61,406 bases of DNA from contig CALZHD010000034.1 of the NCBI GenBank assembly GCA_945787155.1, positions 1 through 61,406 on the forward strand. The letters are read 5' to 3'. Position 1 is the stretch's first letter. Every line of letters begins with the position of its first letter. Positions 45,371 through 55,010 of the stretch are shown here, piece after piece. The translations under genes were made by a program, and so were the position numbers. The notes below the pieces were generated by a model. It had not been told where the DNA came from, did not search any database, and saw nothing but the letters and a program-made list of their open reading frames with translations. The DNA is from an uncultured Gammaproteobacteria bacterium. GTDB taxonomy: Bacteria; Pseudomonadota; Gammaproteobacteria; SZUA-140.

Positions 45371-46141
45371 ATGTTTCTATTCAAAAAAATAATTGCCGCA
45401 CTGCTCGCACCACTGCCTTTGTGTATTCTGGCGATGCTACTAGGGCTGTGGCTACTGTGCTACACAAAAAGAGCGCGAAGCGGAAAGCTTTTGATCGTTG
45501 TCGGCGTCGTTACATTGACCTTATTCAGCCTGACACCAGTCAGTAACGCCCTGCTCGCCTCACTCGAAAACCAGTATCCAGGCTATCTCCATCACCCATC
45601 AGAAAACACACGCCAGATAAAACATATTGTGGTACTTGGCGGCGGACACATCTCCGATCCAGCGGTGCCAGTGACAAGCCAGATAAATGCGACCACATTG
45701 GCCCGCCTCACCGAAGGTGTCAGATTACACAGGGTAACAGCCAACAGCAGGCTAATCCTCTCCGGTGGCAATGTCTTTGATGACAAACCCGAAGCCGAAA
45801 CGATGCAGACCATTGCCAGGTTAATGAGTATCGATGACAGCGCCATGATGCTCGATACCCACTCGCTGGACACTAAAGACCAGGTGCTCAACATCAAGAC
45901 TATGGTAGGTCGCGATGACTTTATCCTGGTGACCTCAGCATCTCACATGCCGCGCGCTATGGCCCTGTTCAACAAGCAGGGTATGTCACCCATTGCAGCA
46001 CCCACCAACCATGCCGTCAGGCAGAAAGATGTATTGAGCCCTGACGATTTTTTCCCCAACGCCCATGCACTACGAAAATCAGAAAAGATGATTCATGAAT
46101 ATCTGGGAATCCTTTGGGCACAACTAAGCGGCCAGATTTGA
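45371..46141 (+). CDS. DUF218/ElyC-SanA-YdcF-family membrane protein
   Basis: 256 residues from ATG 45371, close to E. coli ElyC in length; an upstream TTG extension is rejected. Two N-terminal membrane helices (about 8-32 and 36-55), then the DUF218 domain: VVLGGG, RLTEGVRLHR, LILSGG, TKDQVLN and TSASHMPRAMALFNKQG. ElyC affects peptidoglycan/enterobacterial common antigen lipid-carrier use in E. coli. Its stop overlaps the next start. Confidence 0.85.
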   Translation: MFLFKKIIAALLAPLPLCILAMLLGLWLLCYTKRARSGKLLIVVGVVTLTLFSLTPVSNALLASLENQYPGYLHHPSENTRQIKHIVVLGGGHISDPAVPVTSQINATTLARLTEGVRLHRVTANSRLILSGGNVFDDKPEAETMQTIARLMSIDDSAMMLDTHSLDTKDQVLNIKTMVGRDDFILVTSASHMPRAMALFNKQGMSPIAAPTNHAVRQKDVLSPDDFFPNAHALRKSEKMIHEYLGILWAQLSGQI

Positions 46142-47607
46142 ACAAACCAGCCACCATCAATACTACCCCCCTCTACCTCGTCATCGACCAGGGAGGCCAT
46201 GCCAGCCGCGCCTTTATCTTTAATGCGCAAGGGCAAGAGCTGTCACGCGGCACAGCGCCGATTGAAGCACAGATAAGCGTGGATGATCGCGTTGAATATG
46301 AAGCTGAGACACTGCTGCAATCCATTCAGACTGCGATTCATGAAGCCGTTTCAGCACCTAACATCAAACTGACAGAGATCGTCGCGGCAGGCATGGCAAC
46401 ACAACGTTCCAACGTCGTCTGCTGGGACAAAACCTGCGGCAAGCCTCTATCTCCCATCATCAGCTGGCAGGATCGACGTGCCGCTGACTGGATCGAAAAA
46501 TTCCAGCCCAATGCAGCTCAGATACATCAATCGACCGGTCTTTTCTTATCACCCCACTATGGCGTCGGCAAACTCCAGTGGTGCATTAATAACCTGTCAG
46601 CAGTCCACGAAGCCCATCAACAACAACGCCTCTGCTGGGGACCGATGAGCAGTTTTTTGCTGCACCAACTGCTGGATGAGCAACCGTATCTGGTTGATCG
46701 CGTCAACGCATCGCGCACGCTACTGTTGAACATCAACACGCTCGAATGGGACCGCTCATTGGCACAACTGTTTAAGCTACCTCACAATCCGCTACCGCGT
46801 TGCGTTCCAAACCATTACCCATTTGGCACACTAACGATTGCAGGCCACGCTGTTCCGATGACAACGGTGATAGGTGATCAGTCCGCGTCACTATTTGCAT
46901 GGCAACAGCTACAGCATGACGCCCTCTACATCAACATCGGCACGGGCGCTTTTATTCAACGTGTGACTGGTGATGATTGCGTTATCGTGCCGCAACTACT
47001 GACCAGCCTGTTGCAACAACAAAATGGGAATTCAAATTCAGCTTACGCATTAGAGGGCACCGTCAACGGCGCAGGTAGCGCACTCAGCTGGATCGAGCAG
47101 CGCCTGCAGCCCGACAGGCTTTATCAGAAACTGCCACAATGGCTGGAAAACAACGACCTTTCTATACTGTTTCTTAACGGCGTCTCCGGCATTGGCTCTC
47201 CTTATTGGCAAGCGGACTTCGAGTCGAAGTTTATTGGTGCGGGAAGTGTCGAACAACAGATCACCGCCGTCATCGAGAGCATCGCCTTTCTGTTACAGCT
47301 CAATATTGAGCAACTACAACATCACCGACCGGGGGCAAAAAAGATATTAATCAGCGGCGGTCTGGCGCAACTCGATGGGCTCTGTCAACGCATTGCAGAT
47401 CTCAGCGGCCTAATCGTTCACCGCATGGCCGAGTGTGAAGCAACTGCCAGCGGGCTTGCCTGGCTGTTGGTGCACTCACAACCAGCAACGATAGAATCAA
47501 CATGGCATCGTCACGACCAGCAACAGATCCAGCCACAGGAGAATCCAATGCTCATAAAACGCTATCAACGCTGGCACATAGCGATGGATGAGGCCACCGA
47601 CTCATGA
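46138..47607 (+). CDS. FGGY-family carbohydrate kinase (glycerol-kinase-like, specificity unknown)
   Basis: 489 residues from TTG 46138, which overlaps the previous stop (TTGA). FGGY fold: LVIDQGGHASRAFIFNAQG phosphate loop, ATQRSNVVCWDK, PIISWQDRRAADW, GDQSASLFAW and TVNGAGSALSW, IGTGAFIQ. Differences from glycerol kinase in the substrate region (DQGGHAS for DQGTTSS) suggest another polyol or sugar. It stands between ElyC-like and glycerophosphodiesterase genes, so a role in glycerol/polyol phosphate metabolism is inferred. Confidence 0.8.
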   Translation: MNKPATINTTPLYLVIDQGGHASRAFIFNAQGQELSRGTAPIEAQISVDDRVEYEAETLLQSIQTAIHEAVSAPNIKLTEIVAAGMATQRSNVVCWDKTCGKPLSPIISWQDRRAADWIEKFQPNAAQIHQSTGLFLSPHYGVGKLQWCINNLSAVHEAHQQQRLCWGPMSSFLLHQLLDEQPYLVDRVNASRTLLLNINTLEWDRSLAQLFKLPHNPLPRCVPNHYPFGTLTIAGHAVPMTTVIGDQSASLFAWQQLQHDALYINIGTGAFIQRVTGDDCVIVPQLLTSLLQQQNGNSNSAYALEGTVNGAGSALSWIEQRLQPDRLYQKLPQWLENNDLSILFLNGVSGIGSPYWQADFESKFIGAGSVEQQITAVIESIAFLLQLNIEQLQHHRPGAKKILISGGLAQLDGLCQRIADLSGLIVHRMAECEATASGLAWLLVHSQPATIESTWHRHDQQQIQPQENPMLIKRYQRWHIAMDEATDS

Positions 47608-47643
47608 TAGATTTAACGTACGACTTTGATACAAGATTAAATC

Positions 47644-48402
47644 ATGAACATACCTGAACTCGTTGCCCATCGCGGCCATGCTGAGTACTATCCGGAAAAC
47701 ACCCTGCCCGCGATCGAGTCGGCACTTAAGGCGGGGGCCTGTTACGTAGAGGTCGATATTCAGTTGACGGCCGATGGCATCCCAGTGCTGTTTCATGATG
47801 ATGATATGCAGCGTATTACTGGCCAGTCACAACGCATTACACAACTCAACGCAGACCAGTTATCTCATTATTCAGCCTGCGAAGCACAACGTTTTGGATC
47901 AAAATTCTCCGGCACACCCATCCCAGCCCTGGCTGATCTACTCACCCTGCTGCGTGCCTGGCCCACTCGCCGGGCCTTTATTGAGATCAAAGAAGAGAGC
48001 ACTAAGATCTTTGGTACCGAATTTGTCGCCGGAAAAATCATGCAGCAACTGACACCCCTTGGCTCGCAGTGCATACCGATCTCATATGAGGTCGCGGCAC
48101 TTGAAGCAGCGCGTGCTTTAGGTGCAGAGGCCATCGGTTGGGTCGCGGCCAGATGGGATGAGGCGTCGCACCAGACGGCAGACCAACTCGCGCCGGACTA
48201 CCTCTTCACCAACCATACCCGGCTACCCGATAATCCTGATGATATCTGGCGCGGTCCGTGGCGATGGGCGTTGTATGAAGTGACCGATCCGGCGTTAGCG
48301 CTCACCCTCGCAGCAAAGGGGATAGCGATGATCGAGACGATGGCGATTGAGTCAATGCTGGCCCATCCGACACTAAGAGAAAGGGCCTGTGTTGGCTCAT
48401 AA
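47644..48402 (+). CDS. glycerophosphodiester phosphodiesterase
   Basis: 252 residues, cytoplasmic UgpQ-type. Catalytic motifs VAHRGHAEYYPENT (His/Arg and Glu-Asn), EVDIQLTADGIPVLFHDD and FIEIKEE. Hydrolyses deacylated phospholipids to glycerol-3-phosphate and an alcohol. No signal peptide. Product matches the FAD dehydrogenase downstream, with which it overlaps by 14 bases. Confidence 0.9.
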   Translation: MNIPELVAHRGHAEYYPENTLPAIESALKAGACYVEVDIQLTADGIPVLFHDDDMQRITGQSQRITQLNADQLSHYSACEAQRFGSKFSGTPIPALADLLTLLRAWPTRRAFIEIKEESTKIFGTEFVAGKIMQQLTPLGSQCIPISYEVAALEAARALGAEAIGWVAARWDEASHQTADQLAPDYLFTNHTRLPDNPDDIWRGPWRWALYEVTDPALALTLAAKGIAMIETMAIESMLAHPTLRERACVGS

Positions 48403-49609
48403 ATATTATGATGTCATCGTCATCGGTGGCGGCATTCACGGCACAGGCGTCGCGCAAGCGGCCGCGGCGGCCGGTCATTCGGTGTTAGTGCTGGAACAGG
48501 CCACGCTCGCCAGCGGCACCTCAAGCCGCTCCAGCAAGCTGATCCACGGCGGCCTGCGCTACCTTGAAGGGATGCACTTTTCACTGGTACGTGAATGCCT
48601 GTGCGAACGGGCGCTGCTGCTAAAAAACGCCCCCTCACTGGTCAAGCTACAACCGTTTCATATCCCGGTCTACAAAGATACCAGCCGTCGTCCATGGCTC
48701 ATCAGAAGCGGCCTCACGCTCTACGCCCTGCTGGGTGGATTTAGCCGGACAAGCCTCTTTCGCACGCTCAAGCGGCAAGCATGGAACGACCTCGATGGTC
48801 TCGACACCATCGGGCTGGAAGCGGTATTTCGCTACTATGATGCACAGACCGATGATGCAGCACTGACACGTGCGGTGATGCACTCCGCCATCTCACTTGG
48901 GGCCGAGCTGGAGAGCGGCGCGCAATTCGTCGCTGGGCAGCTCAACGAAAATGGTGCGCTCGTTCAATATAAAACAGGCTCACAGACCATCACCTGCGAG
49001 GCTCGCGTGGTGGTCAACGCGGCAGGCCCGTGGGCGAATCAGGTAGTGGAAAAATTCACCCCTACGCAAGCCCCCGATGCAGTCGATCTGGTCCAGGGGA
49101 CGCACATCATCATCGAGGGAACGCTCACCAAAGGAATCTATTATATGGAGGCCCCCAAAGACCGGCGTGCCATCTTTGCGATACCGTGGCACGGTAAGAT
49201 CCTAGTTGGCACCACTGAGACCGCATTCGATGCCGCAGCCGATCCGGATAGTGTCGCGCCGCTAGAGCAGGAGGCACGTTACCTGCTGGATACCATGGCC
49301 AGCTACTTCCCGGCCTACCGTAACCTGCAGACGAACCCTATCTGCAGCGCCTTTGCCGGACTGCGTGTCTTACCACGGGGTGATCAACATGCGAAAGATG
49401 GCCGCTCAGCCTTCACACGCCCACGTGAAACGGTGCTACGTTTAGATCGTGAGACCGCTCCCCGCCTGCTCACCATCTATGGGGGCAAACTCACGGCCTA
49501 CCGCGCCACCGCCGAAAAGTGCCTCAAACAGCTACGACCCGCCCTACCGATACGCGATGCCATTGCCAACACCCGCCGACTGACGCTGCAGGACCCTGGA
49601 GAGCCGTGA
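48389..49609 (+). CDS. FAD-dependent glycerol-3-phosphate dehydrogenase-like, without the C-terminal domain
   Basis: 406 residues (GTG 48389; TTG 48392 is an alternative). GlpD/GlpA-type DAO fold: DVIVIGGGIHGTGVAQAAA, GTSSRSSKLIHGGLRYLE, VVNAAGPWANQV, GKILVGTTET and ITIYGGKLTAYR-like (LTIYGGKLTAYR). GlpD is about 500 residues; the C-terminal DAO_C helical domain of ~100 residues is missing and is not found in other frames downstream. Either a genuinely short variant or a truncated gene. Would oxidise G3P to DHAP. Confidence 0.82.
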   Translation: MLAHKYYDVIVIGGGIHGTGVAQAAAAAGHSVLVLEQATLASGTSSRSSKLIHGGLRYLEGMHFSLVRECLCERALLLKNAPSLVKLQPFHIPVYKDTSRRPWLIRSGLTLYALLGGFSRTSLFRTLKRQAWNDLDGLDTIGLEAVFRYYDAQTDDAALTRAVMHSAISLGAELESGAQFVAGQLNENGALVQYKTGSQTITCEARVVVNAAGPWANQVVEKFTPTQAPDAVDLVQGTHIIIEGTLTKGIYYMEAPKDRRAIFAIPWHGKILVGTTETAFDAAADPDSVAPLEQEARYLLDTMASYFPAYRNLQTNPICSAFAGLRVLPRGDQHAKDGRSAFTRPRETVLRLDRETAPRLLTIYGGKLTAYRATAEKCLKQLRPALPIRDAIANTRRLTLQDPGEP

Positions 49610-49802
49610 GCTTTTCTCCTCACAAAGTTATATCGTCAACTCATCAAGCCACTAACGCCATTAATCCATTAGTCAATGGAGGGACATCAACCACGATAAA
49701 TCACCTAATAGCCGTTTTTCAGTTAAAATAGCGAGATCCTTTCAACAAATCAACAAAGCGCTACCCAATAGAACAACCCCATCAGCAAAACCAAATAGAA
49801 AC

Positions 49803-50939
49803 ATGCAGAAATATCAATACAATCTACCCGCTTCCAGCGCCCTTTGCTTAACCGTTTTCAAAGCGCTGCTGCTGTTCATGGTCATCACGCTCGGTGGTTG
49901 TTCTATGCTGGGTAAACCGGTGGAACCTCCAGCACCTGAAGTGATCACCATCAAAGTGCCACCAGCACCCGTCGAACCAGCGGTAGTTGAACCTGAGCCT
50001 GAGCCAGTGACTAAGCCAGTGCCGTTACCTATACCGGTGCCAGAGATCGTCATCGAGAAACCCGTGTCACTGGATGTCGCCATCATCATCAGTCGTGATA
50101 TCGAAAATTATCACCACCTCAGCAATGAAATAGGTCGCCTCATCACTCTCAAAGGGGGAACGTTCGAACCCCTTTACCTATACCAACAAGGCGCGGCAGA
50201 GATCATCCAGCAGATCAAACATGAACAACGGCAACAGGTCGTCGCGATAGGGCTGGAGGCAGCGAAGGCAGCCAAAATGCTGCAACAGATCCCGGTGGTA
50301 TTCTGTCAGATATACAATTATCAGGATTACAATCTCGTTACTGAGCATCTAAAAGGGGTCAGCCTGATCCCTTCTGTTGATCAACAATTCAAGGCATGGA
50401 AGGAGATCGTTCCCGAACTAAAGCAGGTCGGCGTCATCGTGGGTGATGGCAAGCAGCCTATTATCGAACAGGCGACTCAAAGTGCGGCGGCACACGGTAT
50501 CGCCCTGATCAGTCGTGCAGTAAAAAATGATAAGGAGATGTGGGAGGAATTCCGACGCCTGATCCCCCAGGTGGATGGCTTCTGGCTGCTGCCTGATAAT
50601 CGTATCCTTAGCAAACGGACACTACGAAATATAGTGCCCTATAGCGTAAAACACACCACACCACTCTTCACTGTCAACGGCCTGCTGTTACAGGACGGCG
50701 CAATGATCAGCGCCGCCCAGGTTGACAGCGATATTGCAGAAAAGGTTGTAACGCGCCTACTCGCAACCGCTCCCGACAACACCATCCCTGGCGCCGACAT
50801 AGTGCCACTCGAACTGGCTCATATCATCATCAACACCCACACAGCGAAACGCTTTAATCTTTTGATTCCAAACGATAATACGGAAATTAACATTGAAAGA
50901 TGGCCGTCCAGCGAGGATAGCGCTACACTGACGCAGTGA
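49803..50939 (+). CDS. lipoprotein with ABC-transporter substrate-binding-like domain
   Basis: 378 residues. Lipoprotein signal with lipobox TLGGC (C33), Pro/Glu-rich linker (about 38-88), then a periplasmic-binding-like fold (PF04392 type): LDVAIIISRDIENYHHLSNEIG, VAIGLEAAKAA, PVVFCQIYN, GVSLIPSVDQQFKAWKEIVPELKQVGVI and DGFWLLPDN. No permease or ATPase is nearby, so it is unlikely to serve transport. The next gene, 107 bp downstream, is a membrane GGDEF-EAL protein, so it may be its periplasmic sensor partner. Confidence 0.8.
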   Translation: MQKYQYNLPASSALCLTVFKALLLFMVITLGGCSMLGKPVEPPAPEVITIKVPPAPVEPAVVEPEPEPVTKPVPLPIPVPEIVIEKPVSLDVAIIISRDIENYHHLSNEIGRLITLKGGTFEPLYLYQQGAAEIIQQIKHEQRQQVVAIGLEAAKAAKMLQQIPVVFCQIYNYQDYNLVTEHLKGVSLIPSVDQQFKAWKEIVPELKQVGVIVGDGKQPIIEQATQSAAAHGIALISRAVKNDKEMWEEFRRLIPQVDGFWLLPDNRILSKRTLRNIVPYSVKHTTPLFTVNGLLLQDGAMISAAQVDSDIAEKVVTRLLATAPDNTIPGADIVPLELAHIIINTHTAKRFNLLIPNDNTEINIERWPSSEDSATLTQ

Positions 50940-51046
50940 TCACTATAGAGCATGCTCTGGTTAAACGCGATGCAGCCAGACAAACGCCAATAACACGCTG
51001 CCCACTGGGAGTAAATCACCCCTCCTGGCCAGCATAAACAAACAAG

Positions 51047-53131
51047 ATGAAAAATAAAACCAAACACCGTAGCCTGGTCGGCGATATCCTGCTAGTCCAT
51101 ATCGTCTATGCCGTTATCGTTTATTTAGCGGCGGCCGCATGCCTGTGGCTAACCACCAGCTGGATCATCGACAATAACCTTGAAAAGTGGGCCGTTCGCT
51201 GGACTCAGGAACTCAACAAACTCGGTACCCCGCTCTATGATGGCGAGGCTAAAAACGACCGTTTCATCCATATCGAAGATTATATCGCCAACTTTCCCGA
51301 CATCGCTTACGTCACTTATTATTCGCTCGATGGCACACCGATCTTCAGTGAAGGAAGGGCTGACGTCGACACCGCCTCGCTACCTCCAAGGCTCAGTTCA
51401 AAACAGATGGCTCAGCTTGGCAATACAACGAGCGTCATGAAACCTCAAATCATTAAGCACGACGTGGATAATTCACCCTATGTCAAAACCTATACGCCGA
51501 TATGGATCGAGTCGATCCCTGATGATGGCCTGCTGAACTTTAACCTCGCTGATGCGACAAATGATGATGTCAGCCTTGCAGGCTTTGTCGAACTCGGCCT
51601 TGACTTCACCCCATATGAAAAACAGTTCATCAAAAACCTGCTGGCTGGCAGCGCTCTCATTATGTTTATTTTCATGATCATCTTTATCATCAGTAAAACC
51701 ATCATCAAGCATGCAATAAGGCCTCTGTCAGAATTAAGTAAGCCATTAAAAAATCTTGCTGAGGGCAATACTGACATCTACGTGCCACCATCAAAACATC
51801 GTGAAATCAACAGTATCAGCCAGGCGCTCAATACCACCATCAGTGCACTGCGCGAACGCGATGCAACGCTGCTTCGACTGGCCAATCACGATTCACTCAC
51901 AGGGCTCTACAATCGCAACTTCTTCACTGAAAAACTTGAACAACTCGCCGCCACCAACAGTACCAGCGCATTGCTCTTTATCGACCTGGATCACTTCAAA
52001 TATATCAATGACACATTAGGACACGAGGCTGGTGATCGTATGTTGGTGCAGGCCGCACGCTGGCTAAAACATCACCTCAGAGAGCGCGATACACTATGTC
52101 GCTTTGGTGGTGACGAATTCACCATCCTGATTGAGGAGACCACTCAGGAAAAGACCCTCCAGCTCGCCAGTAACATGGTCTCGATGATGAACAAGCATCT
52201 TGTATTTATCGAAAACAACCAGAAATTTCAGGTCAGTTGTAGTATCGGCGTCACCATGATCGACTCAGACCTCTACACCCCTGACGAATTTCTCTCTCAG
52301 GCCGATCTCGCATGCCACGAAGCAAAAAGAGGTGGCCGTAATCGTCACTACTTCTACGAAAAACTCAAAAATGAAACAGGTAAGATGGAGGAAGATATCG
52401 GTTGGTCACGTCGCATTGAGACCGCACTCAAACATAACCAGTTTGTGCTGGAATATCAGCCCATCGTCAACGTGCACACCGGCAACTCCGATATCTACGA
52501 GGTCCTGTTACGCTTGCCCAGCGAGGGTGACAAACTTATCCCACCCTCGGCCTTTCTACCTGCCGCACAACGTTTTGGCCTGATGGTCGATGTTGATCAC
52601 TGGGTGATCGAGCATGCACTCAAGGCACTCGCCAGCCATCGAAAATCTAATCCTGCCATCAAGTTTGCGATTAACCTCTCAGGGCATGCCTTCGAAGACG
52701 TCAACCTCGTCAAAATCGTACAGGAGAACATCGAAAGATACGAGATCCCACCCGAGTCACTCATTTTCGAGGTCACCGAACAGGTGGCGGTACAACACAT
52801 TGCAGAGGCTAATCTGCTGATCAAAAAGCTGATCACACTTGGTTGTGAGTTTGCACTCGATGACTTTGGCTCAGGCTTTAGTTCATTTAACTACCTCAAA
52901 CACTTGCCGATTCACTACATCAAGATCGATGGTAACTTCATTGAAAACATGACCAACGACAAGACCGATCAAGCGATGGTTCAATCGATGATCCAGGTCG
53001 CCAAGACAGTCGGAAAATTCACCATTGCCGAATACGTACTGGATGAAGACACCATGACGCTGCTCAAGCGGCTCGGCATCGACTATGCTCAGGGACATTA
53101 CCTCGGCAGGCCGCAACAACAGCTGGCTTAA
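51047..53131 (+). CDS. membrane-bound GGDEF-EAL protein (cyclic di-GMP metabolism)
   Basis: 694 residues. Two membrane helices (about 14-40 and 198-220) enclose a periplasmic sensor of ~155 residues; then a HAMP-like linker, GGDEF domain (motif intact at 354-358, in RFGGDEFTIL) and EAL domain. The EAL motif reads EVL (485-487), but N543, E575, D605/D606, K626, D628 and E662 are present. It should synthesise cyclic di-GMP; hydrolysis is likely but uncertain. The stop overlaps that of the convergent gene by three to four bases. Confidence 0.9.
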   Translation: MKNKTKHRSLVGDILLVHIVYAVIVYLAAAACLWLTTSWIIDNNLEKWAVRWTQELNKLGTPLYDGEAKNDRFIHIEDYIANFPDIAYVTYYSLDGTPIFSEGRADVDTASLPPRLSSKQMAQLGNTTSVMKPQIIKHDVDNSPYVKTYTPIWIESIPDDGLLNFNLADATNDDVSLAGFVELGLDFTPYEKQFIKNLLAGSALIMFIFMIIFIISKTIIKHAIRPLSELSKPLKNLAEGNTDIYVPPSKHREINSISQALNTTISALRERDATLLRLANHDSLTGLYNRNFFTEKLEQLAATNSTSALLFIDLDHFKYINDTLGHEAGDRMLVQAARWLKHHLRERDTLCRFGGDEFTILIEETTQEKTLQLASNMVSMMNKHLVFIENNQKFQVSCSIGVTMIDSDLYTPDEFLSQADLACHEAKRGGRNRHYFYEKLKNETGKMEEDIGWSRRIETALKHNQFVLEYQPIVNVHTGNSDIYEVLLRLPSEGDKLIPPSAFLPAAQRFGLMVDVDHWVIEHALKALASHRKSNPAIKFAINLSGHAFEDVNLVKIVQENIERYEIPPESLIFEVTEQVAVQHIAEANLLIKKLITLGCEFALDDFGSGFSSFNYLKHLPIHYIKIDGNFIENMTNDKTDQAMVQSMIQVAKTVGKFTIAEYVLDEDTMTLLKRLGIDYAQGHYLGRPQQQLA

Positions 53132-53616
53132 GAAACGATATCATAGTCACGTCGCACCCGCTGCAACGTGCTGCACGATAACGTATACGACTTGCCAAAA
53201 CCGGCTACAAATCGCACCTGCTCAACAGTCAACTTGAACAGAACAAAATCAGCAAAACCAAACAGCTGCTCTGCATCCGGTAACGCCTGGAGATATTCGC
53301 CCTGTGCAACCTCATAATCTGCGCTACCACGCGCTACTTCAGTCACACTCCCCTGCAGAGTCACCCGCGCAAGGGTCTGTGGGTCACCAGTTCCATTATC
53401 TGCTTCACTGATCGCAAGGGACGCCTGCAGGTTTGCCAACAAATTAGTGGTGTGCCTGGCAAGCCGACTAACGTGAATTAAGAATCCATCACCCTCTACC
53501 TGCGCCACATAGGCAACATAAGAGGCGAGCGGTCGATTGTCATGAGTCGTCGCCAACGCACCCCAGCGATGACCAAACACCAGCTGGGCGAGTCTCTGCT
53601 CTTCAGTAGACTCCAC
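53128..53616 (-). CDS. PPOX-family FMN/heme-binding protein (HugZ-like)
   Basis: About 162 residues from GTG 53616; GTG 53655 inside the HIT gene is the alternative, and no clear ribosome site decides. Split-barrel features: FGHRWGALATTHDNRPLASYVAYV, GFLIHVSRLARHTTNLLANLQASLAI, ARVTLQGSVTEV and FVLFKLTVEQVRFVAGFGKSY. HugZ-type members degrade or bind heme; a pyridoxamine-oxidase-like role is less likely. Behind the HIT gene in an operon. Confidence 0.78.
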   Translation of the reverse strand: MESTEEQRLAQLVFGHRWGALATTHDNRPLASYVAYVAQVEGDGFLIHVSRLARHTTNLLANLQASLAISEADNGTGDPQTLARVTLQGSVTEVARGSADYEVAQGEYLQALPDAEQLFGFADFVLFKLTVEQVRFVAGFGKSYTLSCSTLQRVRRDYDIVS

Positions 53617-53629
53617 TCTCAGTACCGAG

Positions 53630-53974
53630 CTAACCTGGAGGCCACTGCAGGCCACGCCCAGCGAGCATATGAAGATGAATGTGAAAGACCGTCTGACCAC
53701 CATCGCGATTACAGTTCACCACGGTGCGAAAGCCACCCTCTGCAACCCCTTCCTGTGTCGCGATTGCTTTCACCGCAAGATACATCTTGCCCAATAACGA
53801 AGCATTAGCCTCATCAAGCTCATTGAGCGTTGAAATATGCACCTTTGGGATCACCAGCACATGCAACGGCGCCTGGGGATTGATGTCACGAAAAGCTAGC
53901 ACATCATCATCCTCATAGACCTTATCCGGGGCAATCTCACCACTCACCATTTTACAAAATAGACAGTCACTCAT
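53630..53974 (-). CDS. HIT-family hydrolase (HinT type)
   Basis: 114 residues from ATG 53974, nine bases after AAGGAG; the TTG at 53983 is adjacent to that site and unlikely. Histidine triad HIHLHML (residues about 100-106) after GGQTVF; zinc-binding CLFCKM at the start and HVLVIPKVH. HinT enzymes hydrolyse nucleoside phosphoramidates and acyl-adenylates. Confidence 0.93.
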   Translation of the reverse strand: MSDCLFCKMVSGEIAPDKVYEDDDVLAFRDINPQAPLHVLVIPKVHISTLNELDEANASLLGKMYLAVKAIATQEGVAEGGFRTVVNCNRDGGQTVFHIHLHMLAGRGLQWPPG

Positions 53975-54101
53975 TTCGCTCAACTCCTTTCCGGGATGAC
54001 AATCTCATTCGTTATCGTTCACCCATGTTACAATCATGCTATCAAACTTATGACCCCATCATCTTACATAACGTAGCGATCCCAGCCAAACAGTAAACAC
54101 C

Positions 54102-54938
54102 GTGAATCCCAGAAGCCTGATCACTTCCATTTTGTTACTCATCATCGTGCTGCCCACAGCCCATGGACAACCGCTGCCCCGTTGGGAGCTAGGTATCGCT
54201 ATCGGTGGGTTAAACCTCCCCTACTATCGCGGCTCGGATATTTACCGTAATTACGTCACCCCCTTCCCCTACATTACCTATCGTGGCGAACGGCTGAATA
54301 TCGATCGAAGCGGTATTCAGGGCCATCTATTTCAGTCAGATCGCATCAAGCTAGACTTGAGTCTTGCAGCCGGAATCCCGGTCTCCAGCGATGGCGACAG
54401 CCCACGTGCAGGCATGCCAGACCTCGACCCCACCGTCGAACTCGGGCCATCACTCGAATTGAACCTGTGGCAACTCAGCCACAAGCGCCAGTCACTATGG
54501 CTCAAACTGCCGCTGCGCTCCGCCCACTCAATCGGCGGCGACGGCATCTTCAAACACCGCGGCTGGACCTTTTCACCCTTCCTCGAATACACCGCGAAGA
54601 GTGCTATACATGACGACTGGAAGGGCAGCCTCTCCGTCGGACCACTCTACGCAGACCGTGACTATCACAACTACTTCTACGAAGTCATGCCAGCATATGT
54701 CACTACCGCACGCAGTGAATATCATGCCAGTAGCGGCTACAGTGGCGCACGCACCACACTGAGCTTCAGAAAGAGCATCACAAAAAAATTACGCCTCGGT
54801 CTATTTGCACGCTTTGATACATTGAAGAATACTACCTTCGAAAATAGCCCATTGGTTTCAACAAAACACTACCGGGCGCTAGGATTTGCTCTGATCTGGA
54901 TGTTCTCGCAATCGAAGGAGATGGTAGAGGTACCGTAA
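54102..54938 (+). CDS. MipA/OmpV-family outer-membrane protein
   Basis: 278 residues, GTG start. Signal peptide ending in AHGQ (about residue 22), then LPRWELGIAIGGLNLPYYRGSD, the family-typical first strand, and further beta strands to the aromatic tail region (ALGFALIWMF). MipA binds murein-processing enzymes and OmpV is a porin/adhesin; this protein could be either. Monocistronic with opposing neighbours. Confidence 0.85.
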   Translation: MNPRSLITSILLLIIVLPTAHGQPLPRWELGIAIGGLNLPYYRGSDIYRNYVTPFPYITYRGERLNIDRSGIQGHLFQSDRIKLDLSLAAGIPVSSDGDSPRAGMPDLDPTVELGPSLELNLWQLSHKRQSLWLKLPLRSAHSIGGDGIFKHRGWTFSPFLEYTAKSAIHDDWKGSLSVGPLYADRDYHNYFYEVMPAYVTTARSEYHASSGYSGARTTLSFRKSITKKLRLGLFARFDTLKNTTFENSPLVSTKHYRALGFALIWMFSQSKEMVEVP

Positions 54939-55010
54939 ATTACTATGCGTTGACCTCGGAACACGACAAAGCAGTTTTGCACTGCCCCAATGAACGCTCC
55001 AAGCACTTCG

